From: Channallabes apus
Taxonomy: Eukaryota > Chordata > Actinopteri > Siluriformes > Clariidae
Assembly (NCBI GenBank): GCA_030522415.1
Contig: CM060113.1
Location: forward strand, 8,051,065 to 8,115,064
Direction: 5' to 3'
DNA: 64,000 nucleotides
Shown: in pieces, positions 1 through 10,225 of the stretch
How the letters are laid out: every line of letters begins with the position of its first letter
Position numbering within the stretch: position 1 is the first letter of the stretch
The notes under the pieces: generated by a model
What the model saw: the letters and a program-made list of their open reading frames with translations, nothing else
Databases searched by the model: none
Told to the model about the DNA's origin: nothing
Program-made: the position numbers and the translations under genes

Positions 1-544
1 GCATTTCAGTTATAATGGTGTCATGAACATTAGAATTTAAAGGTAGGACTTTTTTGTTTACTGACATAAAAACACAGAAACAGGTTTCAGGGAAAAAAAC
101 ATAAAAATATAATAAATAACTAGCAATCAATGAATGCAACATCATGTTTTTGTGCTAATTGTGCTTTTAAAGTGAAGACTAAAAAAGACTAGTGCAATTG
201 ATTGTTATTCTCCAAGGTGACTTTAAATTCCAGCTATAACCTTAAACGTGTCTACATTATTTTCATCTCTTATTTCTTATTGTAATTATTTTCATTATTT
301 TTCACATTTGTTTTCTGTTATAAAATACTGTACATTTGCAGGTGGTACCTAGACTATGGACAACATTTTAATAAAGAAATTAAACAAAATAAATTGTTAA
401 TTGTTGACATCATCATCATCTTCCTCATCTTCATCATCAAAATCTTTGTTTATAAGCCTTTTTTAGACATTCATTAAAAAAATTAATTAATAATAAAATA
501 AATACTTAACAATTAGAAATAAATACTTTATATGTAAATAGATA
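1..544. other. AT-rich spacer, no gene seen
   Basis: No exon-like reading frame or recognisable transposon is visible. A short CAT/CTT-rich stretch sits near 408-440. The ORFs here are short and lack family resemblance. Confidence 0.5.
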
Positions 545-725
545 GGTAGTTTCCTCTCACAGTCCAAATAAAACTGATTGGAATTTCCAAGTTGCCCATA
601 GTGTACGACTGAGTATGTGAGTGTACAGTATGTGTGCTTATATCCCGCTGGAACACCACACCATCCAGAGTTTCAGGGGTTCCCCACCTTTTTCCCTGAG
701 ATGCTAAGAAGGATAAGCAGTATGG
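545..725 (+). repeat. Degenerate V-SINE fragment
   Basis: The conserved V-SINE block (TTTCCTC..CACAGTCCAAA) near 550 is followed by a decayed copy of the downstream part (CAAGTTGCCCATAGTGT, then GATAAGCAG). The tRNA head is missing. Old and strongly diverged. Confidence 0.6.
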
Positions 726-889
726 AAAACTACTTGAAAGGCAACACAATGTACAACACGACCACCTGATAATAATCTCAATATTGCACTTTATGTGGAA
801 ACTGACTGATTCTGTGATGATTTATATTAAAGTGGAGGTACAAATAGCAGCTGAATGGTGGTACAGTAATATAAGGTTGAATTCAAATC

Positions 890-1312
890 AAGCTGAGACT
901 TGTGATGGAATTTCTCATCAAGGAACTCAAGTGACATTTATAGAAGACTTTAAGTATCACAGTACGGTGATGAGCCTCTTAACCGCAGTAAATCATCTAA
1001 ATGGTGCAAGAAGGCCGTACATTCGTGAATCACTATTCATTACTTGATCCCCCCCTGATCTCGCTTTTCAGACATTTCCACATGTTTGGATCATCAAAGG
1101 AGTTCCTGGGAGGCCAGTGTGAATCAGGGAGTCCGTTCATGGTATCCGGCATACTGGGAAAACCTTCTACCTTGATGGTGTCCAAGCACTAGAGAAACTC
1201 TGAGGAAGGTGCATTAGTGTAGCAGGGGATTATACAGAGAAATAAAGGGAGGTTTAACTCTTATAACCGTGTTCTGTAATTCTACGCAATCAAAAGTCCC
1301 AGTTTGACTTGA
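890..1312 (+). mobile_element. Mariner-like transposon remnant, family A
   Basis: The remnant encodes a broken transposase tail; the translation near 1060-1190 still shows the mariner landmarks F..FGSSKEFLGGQ and a LDGVQ-like block. The right end reads TCAAAAGTCCCAGTTTGACTTGAA, the terminal repeat shared by five other copies in this window (near 2.2/7.4, 15.9, 19.7, 21.7 and 60.8 kb). The HTH region and catalytic residues are lost, so it cannot be active. Confidence 0.65.
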
Positions 1313-1577
1313 ATATGTCTTTTCATCGTAAGAAGAAGGGGGAGAGAAGAAGAATCACCAAAGGTTCATGAATGTTCCTGATGAACATAAATTACACAAG
1401 CTGCTGTGTCACTATTAAGATTTATTATCTAGCGCATTAGCAAGTAAAAGGATCCTGAAATTTATCTGCAGTTATTGATCAGGAGCAGTATTGATTGAAT
1501 TTGCTCAGGAGATTTGTTTAGACTTAATTATAAAAAATAAAAAAAAACTTTTTAAAAGTGCTGTTTACAAAATACAA

Positions 1578-1624
<47 letters not shown>

Positions 1625-2167
1625 ATTTCATATGTCCAGTGAAGAGATTGTTCTGTATACAGTCACCTATATTAAAGGAATTGTGTGAATGTGTTGAATA
1701 ATGTTTTTACTTGATTTAGTTACTAATATTCAAATCATGAACATTTATTCAGATATACACACACACACGAAAAAAAAAACCCCACACATTTTGCAAGATT
1801 TTCGTTTCATTATTTATACCAAATTGCAAAAATTTTTGATTTATATGGTGGATAAAGGGAATAATGAGGAGTTTTAGAAACTGAGCCATCTCAGAAAGTT
1901 GGCTAAGTGAGGATACGAAGATCTGTTGCCTTGAATAATTTACAATCTGCTCAACCAGTTTGCACATTACTTATTATACTTATTATTAAAGTCACATCTT
2001 GTCTTCTTTCAACTCATTTGAGCTCATTCTAACATCCTGGAATCATCCTAACATTGAACTAGATTACCTGATGATTTAAAAGAATACTAGGAAATAAGTT
2101 CTTTCAATGGAACAGGATGAGATTTAACAGTGTACAGTATGCATGTACTACATGTACAGTATGTTGT
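1313..2167. other. Spacer with a trinucleotide array, no gene seen
   Basis: Apart from the AAT array, this AT-rich stretch shows no splice-flanked coding frame and no transposon I can name. Confidence 0.45.
1577..1622. repeat. (AAT)n microsatellite
   Basis: About 15 uninterrupted AAT units. A predicted poly-Asn ORF across it is a by-product of the repeat. Confidence 0.95.
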
Positions 2168-2239
2168 GTGATTGTGCAGAATGACATAATACAGTTAACA
2201 CAGGGTAAAAACTCCCGTTATTTCTCTATATAATCCCTC
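2168..2239 (-). mobile_element. Mariner family A copy, left part, split by the LTR element
   Basis: The sequence matches the reverse complement of the family A right end seen at 20020-20090 (GATTGTGCAGAAT, then AAAAACTCCC and TTATTTCTCTATATAATCC). It stops exactly where the LTR begins and resumes at 7358, so the retrotransposon inserted into this older element. Confidence 0.7.
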
Positions 2240-2622
2240 TGTCAAGATGGACTAACCTGAGGTGACCAGAAGACGTAGCTTTAGCGGTTAGCCCAATGTA
2301 GCGTGGAGGATAAACCCAAACGCGGAAAGAAGCGAGCAGGCAGGATAACCACGCGATTTAGTTTAAGGACTCTCACAAAAGCGGAGCAAGGGAAAAACAC
2401 AAATTTAACCCGCGTCCTAAAAATACACACACAATAGCAAAGACAAACGGAACCAACATGTGAGTACTCACGGTTTGCTGAAACGACAGCTGGAGCTGAC
2501 ATGGGCCGAACTCAATGACTGAGCGGTAAGCCATCGTTTGTTTACCTCTTTTATACTTCCTGGTTTTGCGCCCGTCTTACTTCCGGGTCCTAGTGCCGGG
2601 CGCAGATTGAGTGTGTATGACA
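2240..2622 (-). repeat. 3' LTR of the sushi element
   Basis: The 383-bp LTR starts TGTC and ends GACA in either orientation. By eye it is identical to 6975-7357, including the short 73-codon ORF both contain, which I regard as non-coding. A second copy of the 11-nt mRNA 5' motif lies at 2514-2524. Confidence 0.95.
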
Positions 2623-2816
2623 GTACCCCCCTGTCCAGGACTGGCTCCTGACGGTCCTGGGATGGAGGATACCCTGTGACGGTAGTCCCGAATTAGCTGG
2701 GGGTCGAGAATGAACCGGGCCGGGATCCAAGATCGCTCCTCGGGGCCATAGCCCTCCCAGTCCACCAGGTATTGCGTACCTTTGCCCCGAGGGCGCGAGT
2801 CAAGGATTCGGCGCAC
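2577..2816 (-). CDS. Chromodomain tail of sushi pol, in a shifted frame
   Basis: The frame begins [20 protein letters not shown], continues [11 protein letters not shown], and is a typical chromovirus chromodomain with the aromatic W-E-x-Y pattern. It is in a different frame from the rest of pol; by comparison with relatives it should be the pol C-terminus. The frame change maps to the C-rich run around 2860-2880 and could be a real deletion or a homopolymer error. Chromodomains of such elements are thought to guide integration through histone marks. Confidence 0.8.
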   Translation of the reverse strand: MRRILDSRPRGKGTQYLVDWEGYGPEERSWIPARFILDPQLIRDYRHRVSSIPGPSGASPGQGGTVIHTQSAPGTRTRK

Positions 2817-5800
2817 GGTGTAGGCGGGACCGCCGTCGATGATCCGGGGAGGAGGAGCTGGGGGGTGGGTGGAATCATGGGTGAGGTGATGAAGGGCTTG
2901 AACTGGGACAGGTGGAAGACTGGATGGATCCGGAGCGCCGCAGGCAGCTGGAGCCGGTAGGTGACAGGGTTAATTCTGTGAGTGATGTGGTATGGTCCGA
3001 TGAATCTGGGGGAAAGCTTCTTTGACTCGGTGCGGAGGTGGAGGTTTTTTGTGGACAGCCATACCTTGTCACCTACGTGGTATAGTCGTCCCGGAGGATG
3101 TCGGCGGCGATTGGCACGTTGGATGGCCTGGTTGGTCGTAGTCCAGAGCCGCCGACATCTGCGGACCAACTGTTGGGCTGACGGTACATCAACCTCCGGC
3201 TCTGGGTGGTTGAAGACGGTGGGTTGGAAACCGTGGCATACCTCAAATGGGCTTAGGTTAGTGGCAGAGGAGATGTGGAGGTTGTGTGATAGTTCCGCCC
3301 AAATGAGGTAGCGTGCCCAGGAGCGCTGACGGTCCGCGACGAAACATCTCAGGTAGCGCTCCAGTTGTTGGTTGGTCCGCTCCGTCTGACCGTTAGTCTG
3401 TGGGTGGTATCCGGAGGACAGACTGCAGGTGGAATCGATCAGACGGCAGAAGGCCTTCCAGAACCGGGCTGTGAACTGGGGCCCTCTGTCCGAGACGATA
3501 TCCTTGGGGAACCCATGCAGACGGACTACGTGCTCTAAAATCAGCTCTGCTGTTTCCTTTGCTGACGGGAGTCCGGCGAGAGCCACCAGATGCACGGTCT
3601 TAGAGAACCGATCCACGATCGTGAGGATGGTGTCTTTTCCTTCGGAGGCCGGCAGGCCCGTGATGAAGTCCACGGCAATGTGCGTCCAGGGCCGTCGAGG
3701 GACTGGAAGGGGTTGCAGTTCTCCTGGAGAGGGTCGGTTGGTGGTCTTTGCCCTGGCACACACTGGGCATGCCTGAACGAACTCTTGGACGTCCCTCGTC
3801 ATGGATGGCCACCAGAAGTCGCGCTGGATAAATTGGAGGGATCGTCGGGTGCCTGGATGGCCCGAAATTGGGGAGGAGTGTCCCCAGTGGAGAACCTCGG
3901 GTCTCATCCCTTCAGGCACGAAAAGTCGTCCAGGTGGCACACCTGCCGGTTCGGTCTCTGTACCTCGTGCCTGGCGCACTCTCGTTTCCAGGTCCAGTTG
4001 CAGGGGTGCGATGATCTTGGAAGAGGGGAGGACAGGCGCGGGGTCCGCCCGGGGGGGGTCCACCTCTAGTTGTCGGGAGAGGGCGTCAGCTTTGGTGTTC
4101 TTGGGCCCCGGGCGGTATGAGAGGTGGAAGTTGTAATTCTCAAAGAATAATGCCCACCGCGCCTGTCGTGGATTTAACTGTTTAATGTTTCGGATGGTGA
4201 TTAGATTTTGATGGTCCGTCCAGACTATGAATGGCTCACTGACGCCCTGGAGCCAGTGACGCCACTCCTCCAGAGCCCACTTTATGGCCAGCAGTTCGCG
4301 GTCCCCCACCCCGTATCGCTGCTGAGTGGAGTCAAATTTTCTGGAGAAAAAACCACAAGGGTGTAGTTTTTGGTCTGGACCTTGCTGTGAGAGGATAGCT
4401 CCAGCGCCCACATCTGAAGCATCCACCTCCACAACGAATGATTTATTGACATCTGGGTGGTGGAGAATCGGTGCAGTGGTGAAGCGGTGACACAGTGATC
4501 GAAAAGCGGAGACAGCTGCCGGGTTGAGGTGAAAAGGGAGAGAGGAGGGACGGGTCAGAGCGGTTAGGGGGGCGGCAACTGTACTGTAGTCCCGGATAAA
4601 GCGACGATAGAAGTTCGCAAACCCGAGAAACCGTTGAAGCTGTTTGAGGGTCTTGGGTAGGGGCCAATGACGCACAACCTCTAGCTTCTGCGGGTCCATG
4701 GCCACACCCTGGGGCGAGATGACAAAACCCAGGAACGTGGTGGAGCGCTCGTGAAAAGCGCACTTTTCCAACTTACAGTACAGTTGGTGGGCGAGTAATC
4801 TCTTTAGAACCGCCCTGACGTGCTGGGTGTGTTCTTCCATGGTGCGTGAATAAATTAAAATATCGTCCAGGTATGCGAATGCCCACCGACCGAGCATGTC
4901 CCGAAGGACGTCGTTAATGAAGTGTTGGAATGCGGCGGGGGCATTGCACAGTCCGAATGGGATGACAAGAGTTTCATAATGTCCGGTGGGGGTGATGAAT
5001 GCCGTCTTCCACTCATCGCCCTCTCTGATGCGCACCAAGTTGTAGGCGCTCCGGAGGTCCAACTTCGTAAAGATTGTGGCGCCAGAGAGGGCGTCCAGGG
5101 CTGAGTTGGTAAGAGGCAGAGGATGTCGATTTTTGATGGTGAGATGGTTGAGCCCCCGATAGTCGACACAAGGGCGAAGTTCACCGCCTCTCTTCTTCAC
5201 GAAGAAGAACCCCGCGGCGGCAGGTGAGGAGGAGGGCCTGATGGTGCCTTGGCGCAGGGCGTTGTTTACATATTCCTCCATCACCTGGGTCTCGGTGGGT
5301 GTGAGTGAGTAGAGATGGCCGCGGGGGGGGATCGTACCGGGTTGGAGGTCTATGGCGAGGTCGTATGGACGATGAGGAGGAAGATGGGTGGCTCGTCGCC
5401 TGCAGAAAACCTCCGATAGGTCTCGGTACGGTTCGGGGATGGAGTTGGTGTCGACGTCGGGGGCCTCGGACTCCCTAGAGCACGTCCCAGCCGCTGCCCG
5501 TAGGCATAGTTCGTTGCAGGTCGCGCCCCACTGAAGGATCCGATTCTGGGTCCAGGAGATTAGAGGGTCATGTTGGAGCAGCCAGGGATGACCAAGGATG
5601 ATGGGTGGAGATGAGATGGAGGTGACGAAGAATTTTAACTGTTCATGGTGTTGGTTGATGGAGACGGTGATGGGTTCTGTTCGGGTGCTGATTGGGCTGG
5701 TGGAGAGGGGGCGACCGTCGACAGAGGTGATGCGAACGGGCTGGGATAACGCCTCGAGTTTTACCCCCAGGGTTTTGGCATATGCAGAGTCAATGAAGTT

Positions 5801-6007
5801 ACCTGCTGCCCCGGAGTCGATGAACGCAGCACTTCGGACCCGTTTGTGGCCAACCTGGAGGTGTACCTGAACCGTGAGACGGGAGGAGTTGGTGGTGATG
5901 GCGGAGAGACGAAGGTGACCCGGCGAGTATCTCTCTCCTCTCACCGGGCCTGGGCGTTTCCCGGTCTGAGCGGGCAGGTTGCCCTGTGATGTGTAGCTGA
6001 CCCGCAA
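2693..6007 (-). CDS. pol: Pol polyprotein of the sushi retrotransposon
   Basis: The 1104-codon ORF is probably made as a Gag-Pol fusion by frameshifting near 5962, so its own first ATG (6007) need not be used. Numbering from that ATG: aspartic protease DSG at 64-66; reverse transcriptase with LDLRSAYN at about 316-323 and YLDD at 379-382; RNase H with DAS at 529 and TDHQN near 597; integrase zinc-finger residues H710/H717 and C747/C750; integrase catalytic triad D780, D840, E876 with the usual 35-residue D-E gap. All key residues are present. The frame runs off into unrelated sequence at its end because of a 1-nt change near 2860-2880, separating the chromodomain. Confidence 0.93.
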   Translation of the reverse strand: MRVSYTSQGNLPAQTGKRPGPVRGERYSPGHLRLSAITTNSSRLTVQVHLQVGHKRVRSAAFIDSGAAGNFIDSAYAKTLGVKLEALSQPVRITSVDGRPLSTSPISTRTEPITVSINQHHEQLKFFVTSISSPPIILGHPWLLQHDPLISWTQNRILQWGATCNELCLRAAAGTCSRESEAPDVDTNSIPEPYRDLSEVFCRRRATHLPPHRPYDLAIDLQPGTIPPRGHLYSLTPTETQVMEEYVNNALRQGTIRPSSSPAAAGFFFVKKRGGELRPCVDYRGLNHLTIKNRHPLPLTNSALDALSGATIFTKLDLRSAYNLVRIREGDEWKTAFITPTGHYETLVIPFGLCNAPAAFQHFINDVLRDMLGRWAFAYLDDILIYSRTMEEHTQHVRAVLKRLLAHQLYCKLEKCAFHERSTTFLGFVISPQGVAMDPQKLEVVRHWPLPKTLKQLQRFLGFANFYRRFIRDYSTVAAPLTALTRPSSLPFHLNPAAVSAFRSLCHRFTTAPILHHPDVNKSFVVEVDASDVGAGAILSQQGPDQKLHPCGFFSRKFDSTQQRYGVGDRELLAIKWALEEWRHWLQGVSEPFIVWTDHQNLITIRNIKQLNPRQARWALFFENYNFHLSYRPGPKNTKADALSRQLEVDPPRADPAPVLPSSKIIAPLQLDLETRVRQARGTETEPAGVPPGRLFVPEGMRPEVLHWGHSSPISGHPGTRRSLQFIQRDFWWPSMTRDVQEFVQACPVCARAKTTNRPSPGELQPLPVPRRPWTHIAVDFITGLPASEGKDTILTIVDRFSKTVHLVALAGLPSAKETAELILEHVVRLHGFPKDIVSDRGPQFTARFWKAFCRLIDSTCSLSSGYHPQTNGQTERTNQQLERYLRCFVADRQRSWARYLIWAELSHNLHISSATNLSPFEVCHGFQPTVFNHPEPEVDVPSAQQLVRRCRRLWTTTNQAIQRANRRRHPPGRLYHVGDKVWLSTKNLHLRTESKKLSPRFIGPYHITHRINPVTYRLQLPAALRIHPVFHLSQFKPFITSPMIPPTPQLLLPGSSTAVPPTPCAESLTRALGAKVRNTWWTGRAMAPRSDLGSRPGSFSTPS

Positions 6008-6972
6008 TAGGCACAGAGCCCTTCACGAAAGCGTCTCTCCCGTTCTGCAGCGGTCAAGGAGGCGCGTCCTAGTTGCATGGGTTCCCCGGCTCCGGTGTCA
6101 ACCACGGCAGGAGGTGGAGAACCGACATGTCCCGGGGTGGCGTAGGTGGCGGAGTCTGCGGGGCGTGGAGTGGTGACAGTGAAGGCGGGTGCTGGTCGTG
6201 AAGTGGTGACGGCGAAGGTGGGTGCAGGTGGCAGGGTGCGAGGGGCTGGCCTCGGACGAGAGAGGAGGCGCTGGTCGATCCGGAGAGCGAGTTGGATCAG
6301 GCCCTCCAGGGTCGCAGGAAGCTCTCGCCCGGCTAGTTCGTCCTTAATTCGAGAAGCCAGTCCCTCGTAGTAGGATGTCCGGAGTGCTGCATCGCCCCAC
6401 GTTGTTTGGACGGCGAGAGTGCGAAACTCGGCCGTATAGCGGCTCACGGGCAATCCTCCCTGCCTCAGGTGATAAAGTCTGGTGTCGGTCTCCACCTCGC
6501 CCGCTGGATGTTCGAAAGTGAGTTTGAGTTGGTGAGTGAACTCATTGTAAGAGTGGGCGGTGTCTGTATCTGCCTGTAAAACTGCCATGGCCCACTCTGC
6601 TGCCTGCCCTTTTAGCAACGAGACGAGAAGAGCAATGCGAAGGCGATCGGTGGAGTATTTGGTGGCATTAAACTCAAACACCAGATCGAGAGCTGTCAGA
6701 AAAACGCTGCACTTCCCGTCCGTGCCGTTCCACTTCTCTGGTAGAGAAAGAAAAACATCAGAAGGAGGGGGGGGGGGGATGCGGCGCCGCGGTCGAGCAG
6801 TGACGTCATCAACAGCTGCGCGGAGATCCGTATTCTCCCGCCGGAGCTCAGCGACCTCGCGGCGGAGAGAAGCGAGATCCGCGGTTAGCTGATTGATTAG
6901 CGCCGCATGCTGATCTACAACGTCGCAGAGACTCGCATAATCCGCTGGGTTTACCGCGGAGGGCTCAGTCAT
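5941..6972 (-). CDS. gag: Gag of the sushi retrotransposon
   Basis: The 343-residue structural protein packages element RNA into particles. An N-terminal coiled-coil (about residues 28-60, heptads rich in Leu and Arg/Glu) is followed by a proline stretch, the capsid-like domain (LPEKWNGTDGKCSVFL, then LLKGQAAEWA), a Pro/Thr-rich linker, and a single CCHC zinc knuckle at C320, C323, H328 and C333. The start is the first ATG after the LTR and sits in the primer-binding site. This layout matches sushi-ichi and the domesticated mammalian PEG10/RTL genes. It is intact; a C-rich run codes the proline stretch. The final codons contain the frameshift site for pol. Confidence 0.93.
   Translation of the reverse strand: MTEPSAVNPADYASLCDVVDQHAALINQLTADLASLRREVAELRRENTDLRAAVDDVTARPRRRIPPPPPSDVFLSLPEKWNGTDGKCSVFLTALDLVFEFNATKYSTDRLRIALLVSLLKGQAAEWAMAVLQADTDTAHSYNEFTHQLKLTFEHPAGEVETDTRLYHLRQGGLPVSRYTAEFRTLAVQTTWGDAALRTSYYEGLASRIKDELAGRELPATLEGLIQLALRIDQRLLSRPRPAPRTLPPAPTFAVTTSRPAPAFTVTTPRPADSATYATPGHVGSPPPAVVDTGAGEPMQLGRASLTAAERERRFREGLCAYCGSATHHRATCPLRPGNAQAR
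5956..5962 (-). promoter_or_regulatory. Minus-1 ribosomal frameshift site
   Basis: The minus-strand heptamer GGGAAAC is in the correct phase (G GGA AAC in the gag frame) and pol lies in the -1 frame. Seven nucleotides downstream is a 9-bp stem (arms 5948-5940 and 5929-5921, one G-U pair, 10-nt loop) containing the gag stop codon. The same heptamer drives frameshifting in PEG10, a relative of this group. Confidence 0.85.
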
Positions 6973-6973
6973 T
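6963..6973 (-). promoter_or_regulatory. Self-priming primer-binding site
   Basis: AATGACTGAGC on the minus strand lies one nucleotide inside the 5' LTR and is perfectly complementary over 11 nt to GCTCAGTCATT at 7259-7249, the predicted mRNA 5' end. Pairing of the mRNA 5' end with the PBS is the self-priming scheme known for Tf1 and the Tf1/sushi group. The gag ATG (6972-6970) lies within this site. Confidence 0.75.
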
Positions 6974-6974
6974 C

Positions 6975-7357
6975 TGTCAAGATGGACTAACCTGAGGTGA
7001 CCAGAAGACGTAGCTTTAGCGGTTAGCCCAATGTAGCGTGGAGGATAAACCCAAACGCGGAAAGAAGCGAGCAGGCAGGATAACCACGCGATTTAGTTTA
7101 AGGACTCTCACAAAAGCGGAGCAAGGGAAAAACACAAATTTAACCCGCGTCCTAAAAATACACACACAATAGCAAAGACAAACGGAACCAACATGTGAGT
7201 ACTCACGGTTTGCTGAAACGACAGCTGGAGCTGACATGGGCCGAACTCAATGACTGAGCGGTAAGCCATCGTTTGTTTACCTCTTTTATACTTCCTGGTT
7301 TTGCGCCCGTCTTACTTCCGGGTCCTAGTGCCGGGCGCAGATTGAGTGTGTATGACA
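6975..7357 (-). repeat. 5' LTR of the sushi element, carrying its promoter
   Basis: This is the same 383-bp sequence as the 3' LTR. A TATAAAAG box on the minus strand (7290-7283) lies 31 nt before position 7259, the predicted transcription start, where the self-primer sequence GCTCAGTCATT begins. The U3/R boundary is therefore inferred at 7259. Confidence 0.95.
7283..7290 (-). promoter_or_regulatory. TATA box of the sushi LTR
   Basis: TATAAAAG on the minus strand. Its distance of 31 nt to the predicted mRNA 5' end at 7259 is the normal RNA polymerase II spacing, which supports placing the start at the self-primer. Confidence 0.7.
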
Positions 7358-7760
7358 CCCGTCCTACACTAATGCACCTATCGTACCATTTCACTATTGC
7401 TTGGACACCATCAAGCTTGAAAGTTTTCTCAGGAGCTATGATTGGATTGCCTGCTTCAAGTCTGAAACGCTGGTGTCTCAGGAACTCCTCTAATGCCCCT
7501 AGCATGTGGAAATGACTGTACGGGTTCCTGTAACGTGCAAGCGGCGCTGGTGAATGATTGTGTGTACAGTTCACACAGACATATGCGTCTCTTCTCATGT
7601 TGGTGACAAGCTATCCCACGATTTATAAAGATCAAATGCTCCATGTTTTACTGTTGCTAAGAGTCTCATAACCATACTGTGCTTGAAGTCTTCTGTCACT
7701 TAAAAATGAGAAGTGAAGTCCAAAAAGAAGTCCCAGTTTGACTTGAACGACTTGTACTAA
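7358..7760 (-). mobile_element. Mariner family A copy, right part, split by the LTR element
   Basis: Continues the copy begun at 2168. The minus-strand translation retains LGALEEFLRHQRF and FKLDGVQAIVKWYDRCIS, the C-terminal mariner transposase pattern, then the terminal repeat CCCAGTTTGACTTGAACG at 7730-7750. It is degenerate, with stops. Confidence 0.7.
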
Positions 7761-8511
7761 TATGCCTAACGTATTGAACATGGAGAGGAAGTACAGTATG
7801 AATAATGTGTACAGAAATGGAAATGTTGCCCATTCATATTGCGCATCTTGTATAGAGAAATGTACATTTTATACATCATAGTCTCTGATCTACGCTGTAG
7901 ATAATTTGAACGGACAGACGAGAAAGGGAATATTGACGTAGAGACAATGAGCGCATGCTATAATTAGTGTTTTGCGTAAGGAAGAGAGCCTTGGAAGCTT
8001 AACTGTGTGACTCATGGTAGATTATTTTTATGCTTATCATCATCAACGAGGTGTTTATTCCTGAGTAGAAGCTGTTGGTGAGTCTGCTCTTTCAGGTCAT
8101 GAGGATCCCTCATTAGCGATACAACAAAACTGTACTCGAGCAAATTATATTCCTGAATGAAATGAAATGATGATGGTCTGAATGAAAAGGAAAAGTGCAG
8201 GCATTACTCAAACAGCGCTCTGGGTCAAGTCGCATCTCCTATTGTGAGGAGATTTATTTTGATGATTTTTACCTAGTCTTATTCAAAAAGCTCAAAATAC
8301 TAAGATTCTCCACTTATCTTATGTACTCTCTTCTGGCTGCAGTTGTCAGAATGTTGAAGTTATGAACGTGACTGCTGCCCTGCACTATCAATGTACTATT
8401 GTTTTCAGCGGGGAACATTTTAGATATCATGAGAAATGTAGTTTATATAAAAGTGACTGATACTTTGCCATGTTCATTTTATTTGTATTTTTTTCCCACA
8501 ATTCTAAATGT
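7761..8511. other. Spacer, no gene seen
   Basis: Unique-looking AT-rich sequence; no coding exon or transposon recognised. Confidence 0.4.
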
Positions 8512-8892
8512 TATTCATTCATTCATTCATTTTCTATACCGCTTAATCCTGTGTTCAGGGTCGCGGGAGGCCTGGAGCCTATCCCAGGAGACTTCGGGCA
8601 CTAGGCGGGGTACACCCTGGACAGGGTGCCAATCCATCGCAGGGCACACACACATACACACACTCACACACCCAATCACACACTACGCGCAATTTGGGAA
8701 CGCCAATTAGCCTAACCTGCATGTCTTTGGACTGTGGGAGGAAACCGGAGTACCCGGAGGAAACCCACCAAGCACGGGGAGAACATGCAAACTCCATGCA
8801 CACAGAGACGGGAATCGAGCCTGGCCGGGAATCGAACCCAGACCCTGGAGGCGCAATGCGACAGTGCTAACCACTACACCACCGCGCCGCCC
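8512..8892 (-). repeat. V-SINE, full length
   Basis: The tRNA-derived head is at the right end and an (ATTC)n tail at the left. The central block has the conserved CTTTGGACTGTGGGAGGAAAC segment. Flanks ATTCTAAATGTTA and ATTCTAAATATTA form a near-perfect target-site duplication. Confidence 0.88.
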
Positions 8893-9789
8893 TATTCTAA
8901 ATATTAATTCTATACAAATTTTCTAATGATACTGTTAGGCAACAAATTCTATTCTATTGACCAATGAATGATTCCACAGATCAGTTCTATGGCGTGTGTT
9001 CTCTGATGTTTCTTCACTTTCTCACTTACATTTTTTATTCCCATTTGCACTTAATTACCATTTGCAGCACAAGAATAGAAGAAACAAGGACTTGTTTTTA
9101 ATTACTTGTTTTTACTTGTGTATTTAATTAAAGAAATAGGAACGAATGCATTACTGCGACAGGCAGCAAAGAGCCCAAAGATACGATTTTAACATTAATC
9201 ATTTATTTAACACCTAATTCTAATAAGTACTAATCATCGCCTGATCATCTGTCATCATCTGCACCTGTTTTTCACTCGATCATGCCTTAAGTTTGGTGTA
9301 AAAAAAAAAAAAACTGTCTGAATATCATTTTCCTGGACCGAGACAAAAACTTGCCAAAAATAAGAGCCATAACAGCTCTTCGGGACACCTGAGCTATTCT
9401 TCAAGGCTACATTAAAAATACAAGATTGTCTGGCTCTTTGGGAGAAATAGTGAAGAAATAAGAACTTTTGCACAGTACAGTACTGTACACGCGTGTTGCT
9501 TTGAAGATAAGCAAGGAACAGAGATTGTTGGTGCCCCCTGCTGTCAGTACATATGTATTACAGTTACCTTGATTTGCTAATCTGCAACAATCTGCCTCAC
9601 ACACAACATGCTAAACAAATTTAAATCAATTGTGATCAAGTGGTATGTATAAATGCTATAGTGATCTGTAGGGTATATGTTATGGTTTCTACCGTTGCTC
9701 CTAGAAACTGGGGATGTAAGTTGCACAGTTGCAATCGCTACACATTAAAAAGAGAAAAAAGGAAACAGAGCTAAGCTAGCAGGAGGTGG
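8893..9789. other. Spacer, no gene seen
   Basis: AT-rich sequence with a short A-run at 9300. No supported gene. Confidence 0.4.
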
Positions 9790-10016
9790 ACCTAAATTCT
9801 CACTCAGTCATCAGCGTTATCCTGTATACAGGGTTGCTGGAAAATTTAGGAACGCCAGTCAGCTTAACAAAAGCCATGTCTTTGGACCGTGGGAGGAAAC
9901 CAGAGTACCCGGAGGAAAACCACCAAGCATGGAGATAGCATACAAACTCCATACACACACACCCGAAGCGGGAATTGAACCAGGAACCTTGAGGTGCGAG
10001 GCGCCGTGCTAACGGA
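9790..10016 (-). repeat. Degenerate V-SINE
   Basis: Carries the central V-SINE block (CATGTCTTTGGACCGTGGGAGG) and a decayed tRNA head ending in AACCAGGAACCTTGAGG. Part of the tail region is deleted. Confidence 0.75.
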
Positions 10017-10225
10017 GCTCATTTCAACCCGATCTGAATTGAAGAAATTAGATTCTACAAGTAATTTCATGCCAATTAAAATGATAAATGCTATGGTTAC
10101 TAAAGGTCGTCAACCTTTAGTGGTACAGACGCAGTTTATTTCTTTCAAAACAAGAAGAAATACATACTTTCACTTATAGTTACCATTGTTGTGTGTCAAA
10201 AAAATAATAAAAAATTGTGGCATAA

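Larger units (their letters stand above)
2240..7357 (-). mobile_element. Full-length Tf1/sushi-group LTR retrotransposon (chromovirus, Ty3/gypsy)
   Basis: A 5118-bp element reads on the minus strand: 5' LTR 7357-6975, gag 6972-5941, pol in the -1 frame, 3' LTR 2622-2240. Domains in order are Gag with one zinc knuckle, protease, reverse transcriptase, RNase H, integrase and a C-terminal chromodomain. The polypurine tract (GGACAGGGGGGTAC) abuts the 3' LTR. The primer-binding site is of the self-priming type rather than tRNA-matching. No env-like ORF is present. The only clear lesion is a 1-nt frame change just before the chromodomain. Base composition is markedly more GC-rich than the surroundings. 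The LTRs appear identical over 383 bp, so insertion is recent. Confidence 0.95.

Noticed and set aside
3429..4136. Plus-strand ORFs of 110-160 codons opposite pol
   Set aside because: They are antisense shadows of the long GC-rich pol frame, which has all catalytic motifs.
7016..7237. 73-codon ORF present in both LTRs
   Set aside because: It exists twice because the LTRs are identical; it spans promoter sequence and has no protein features.
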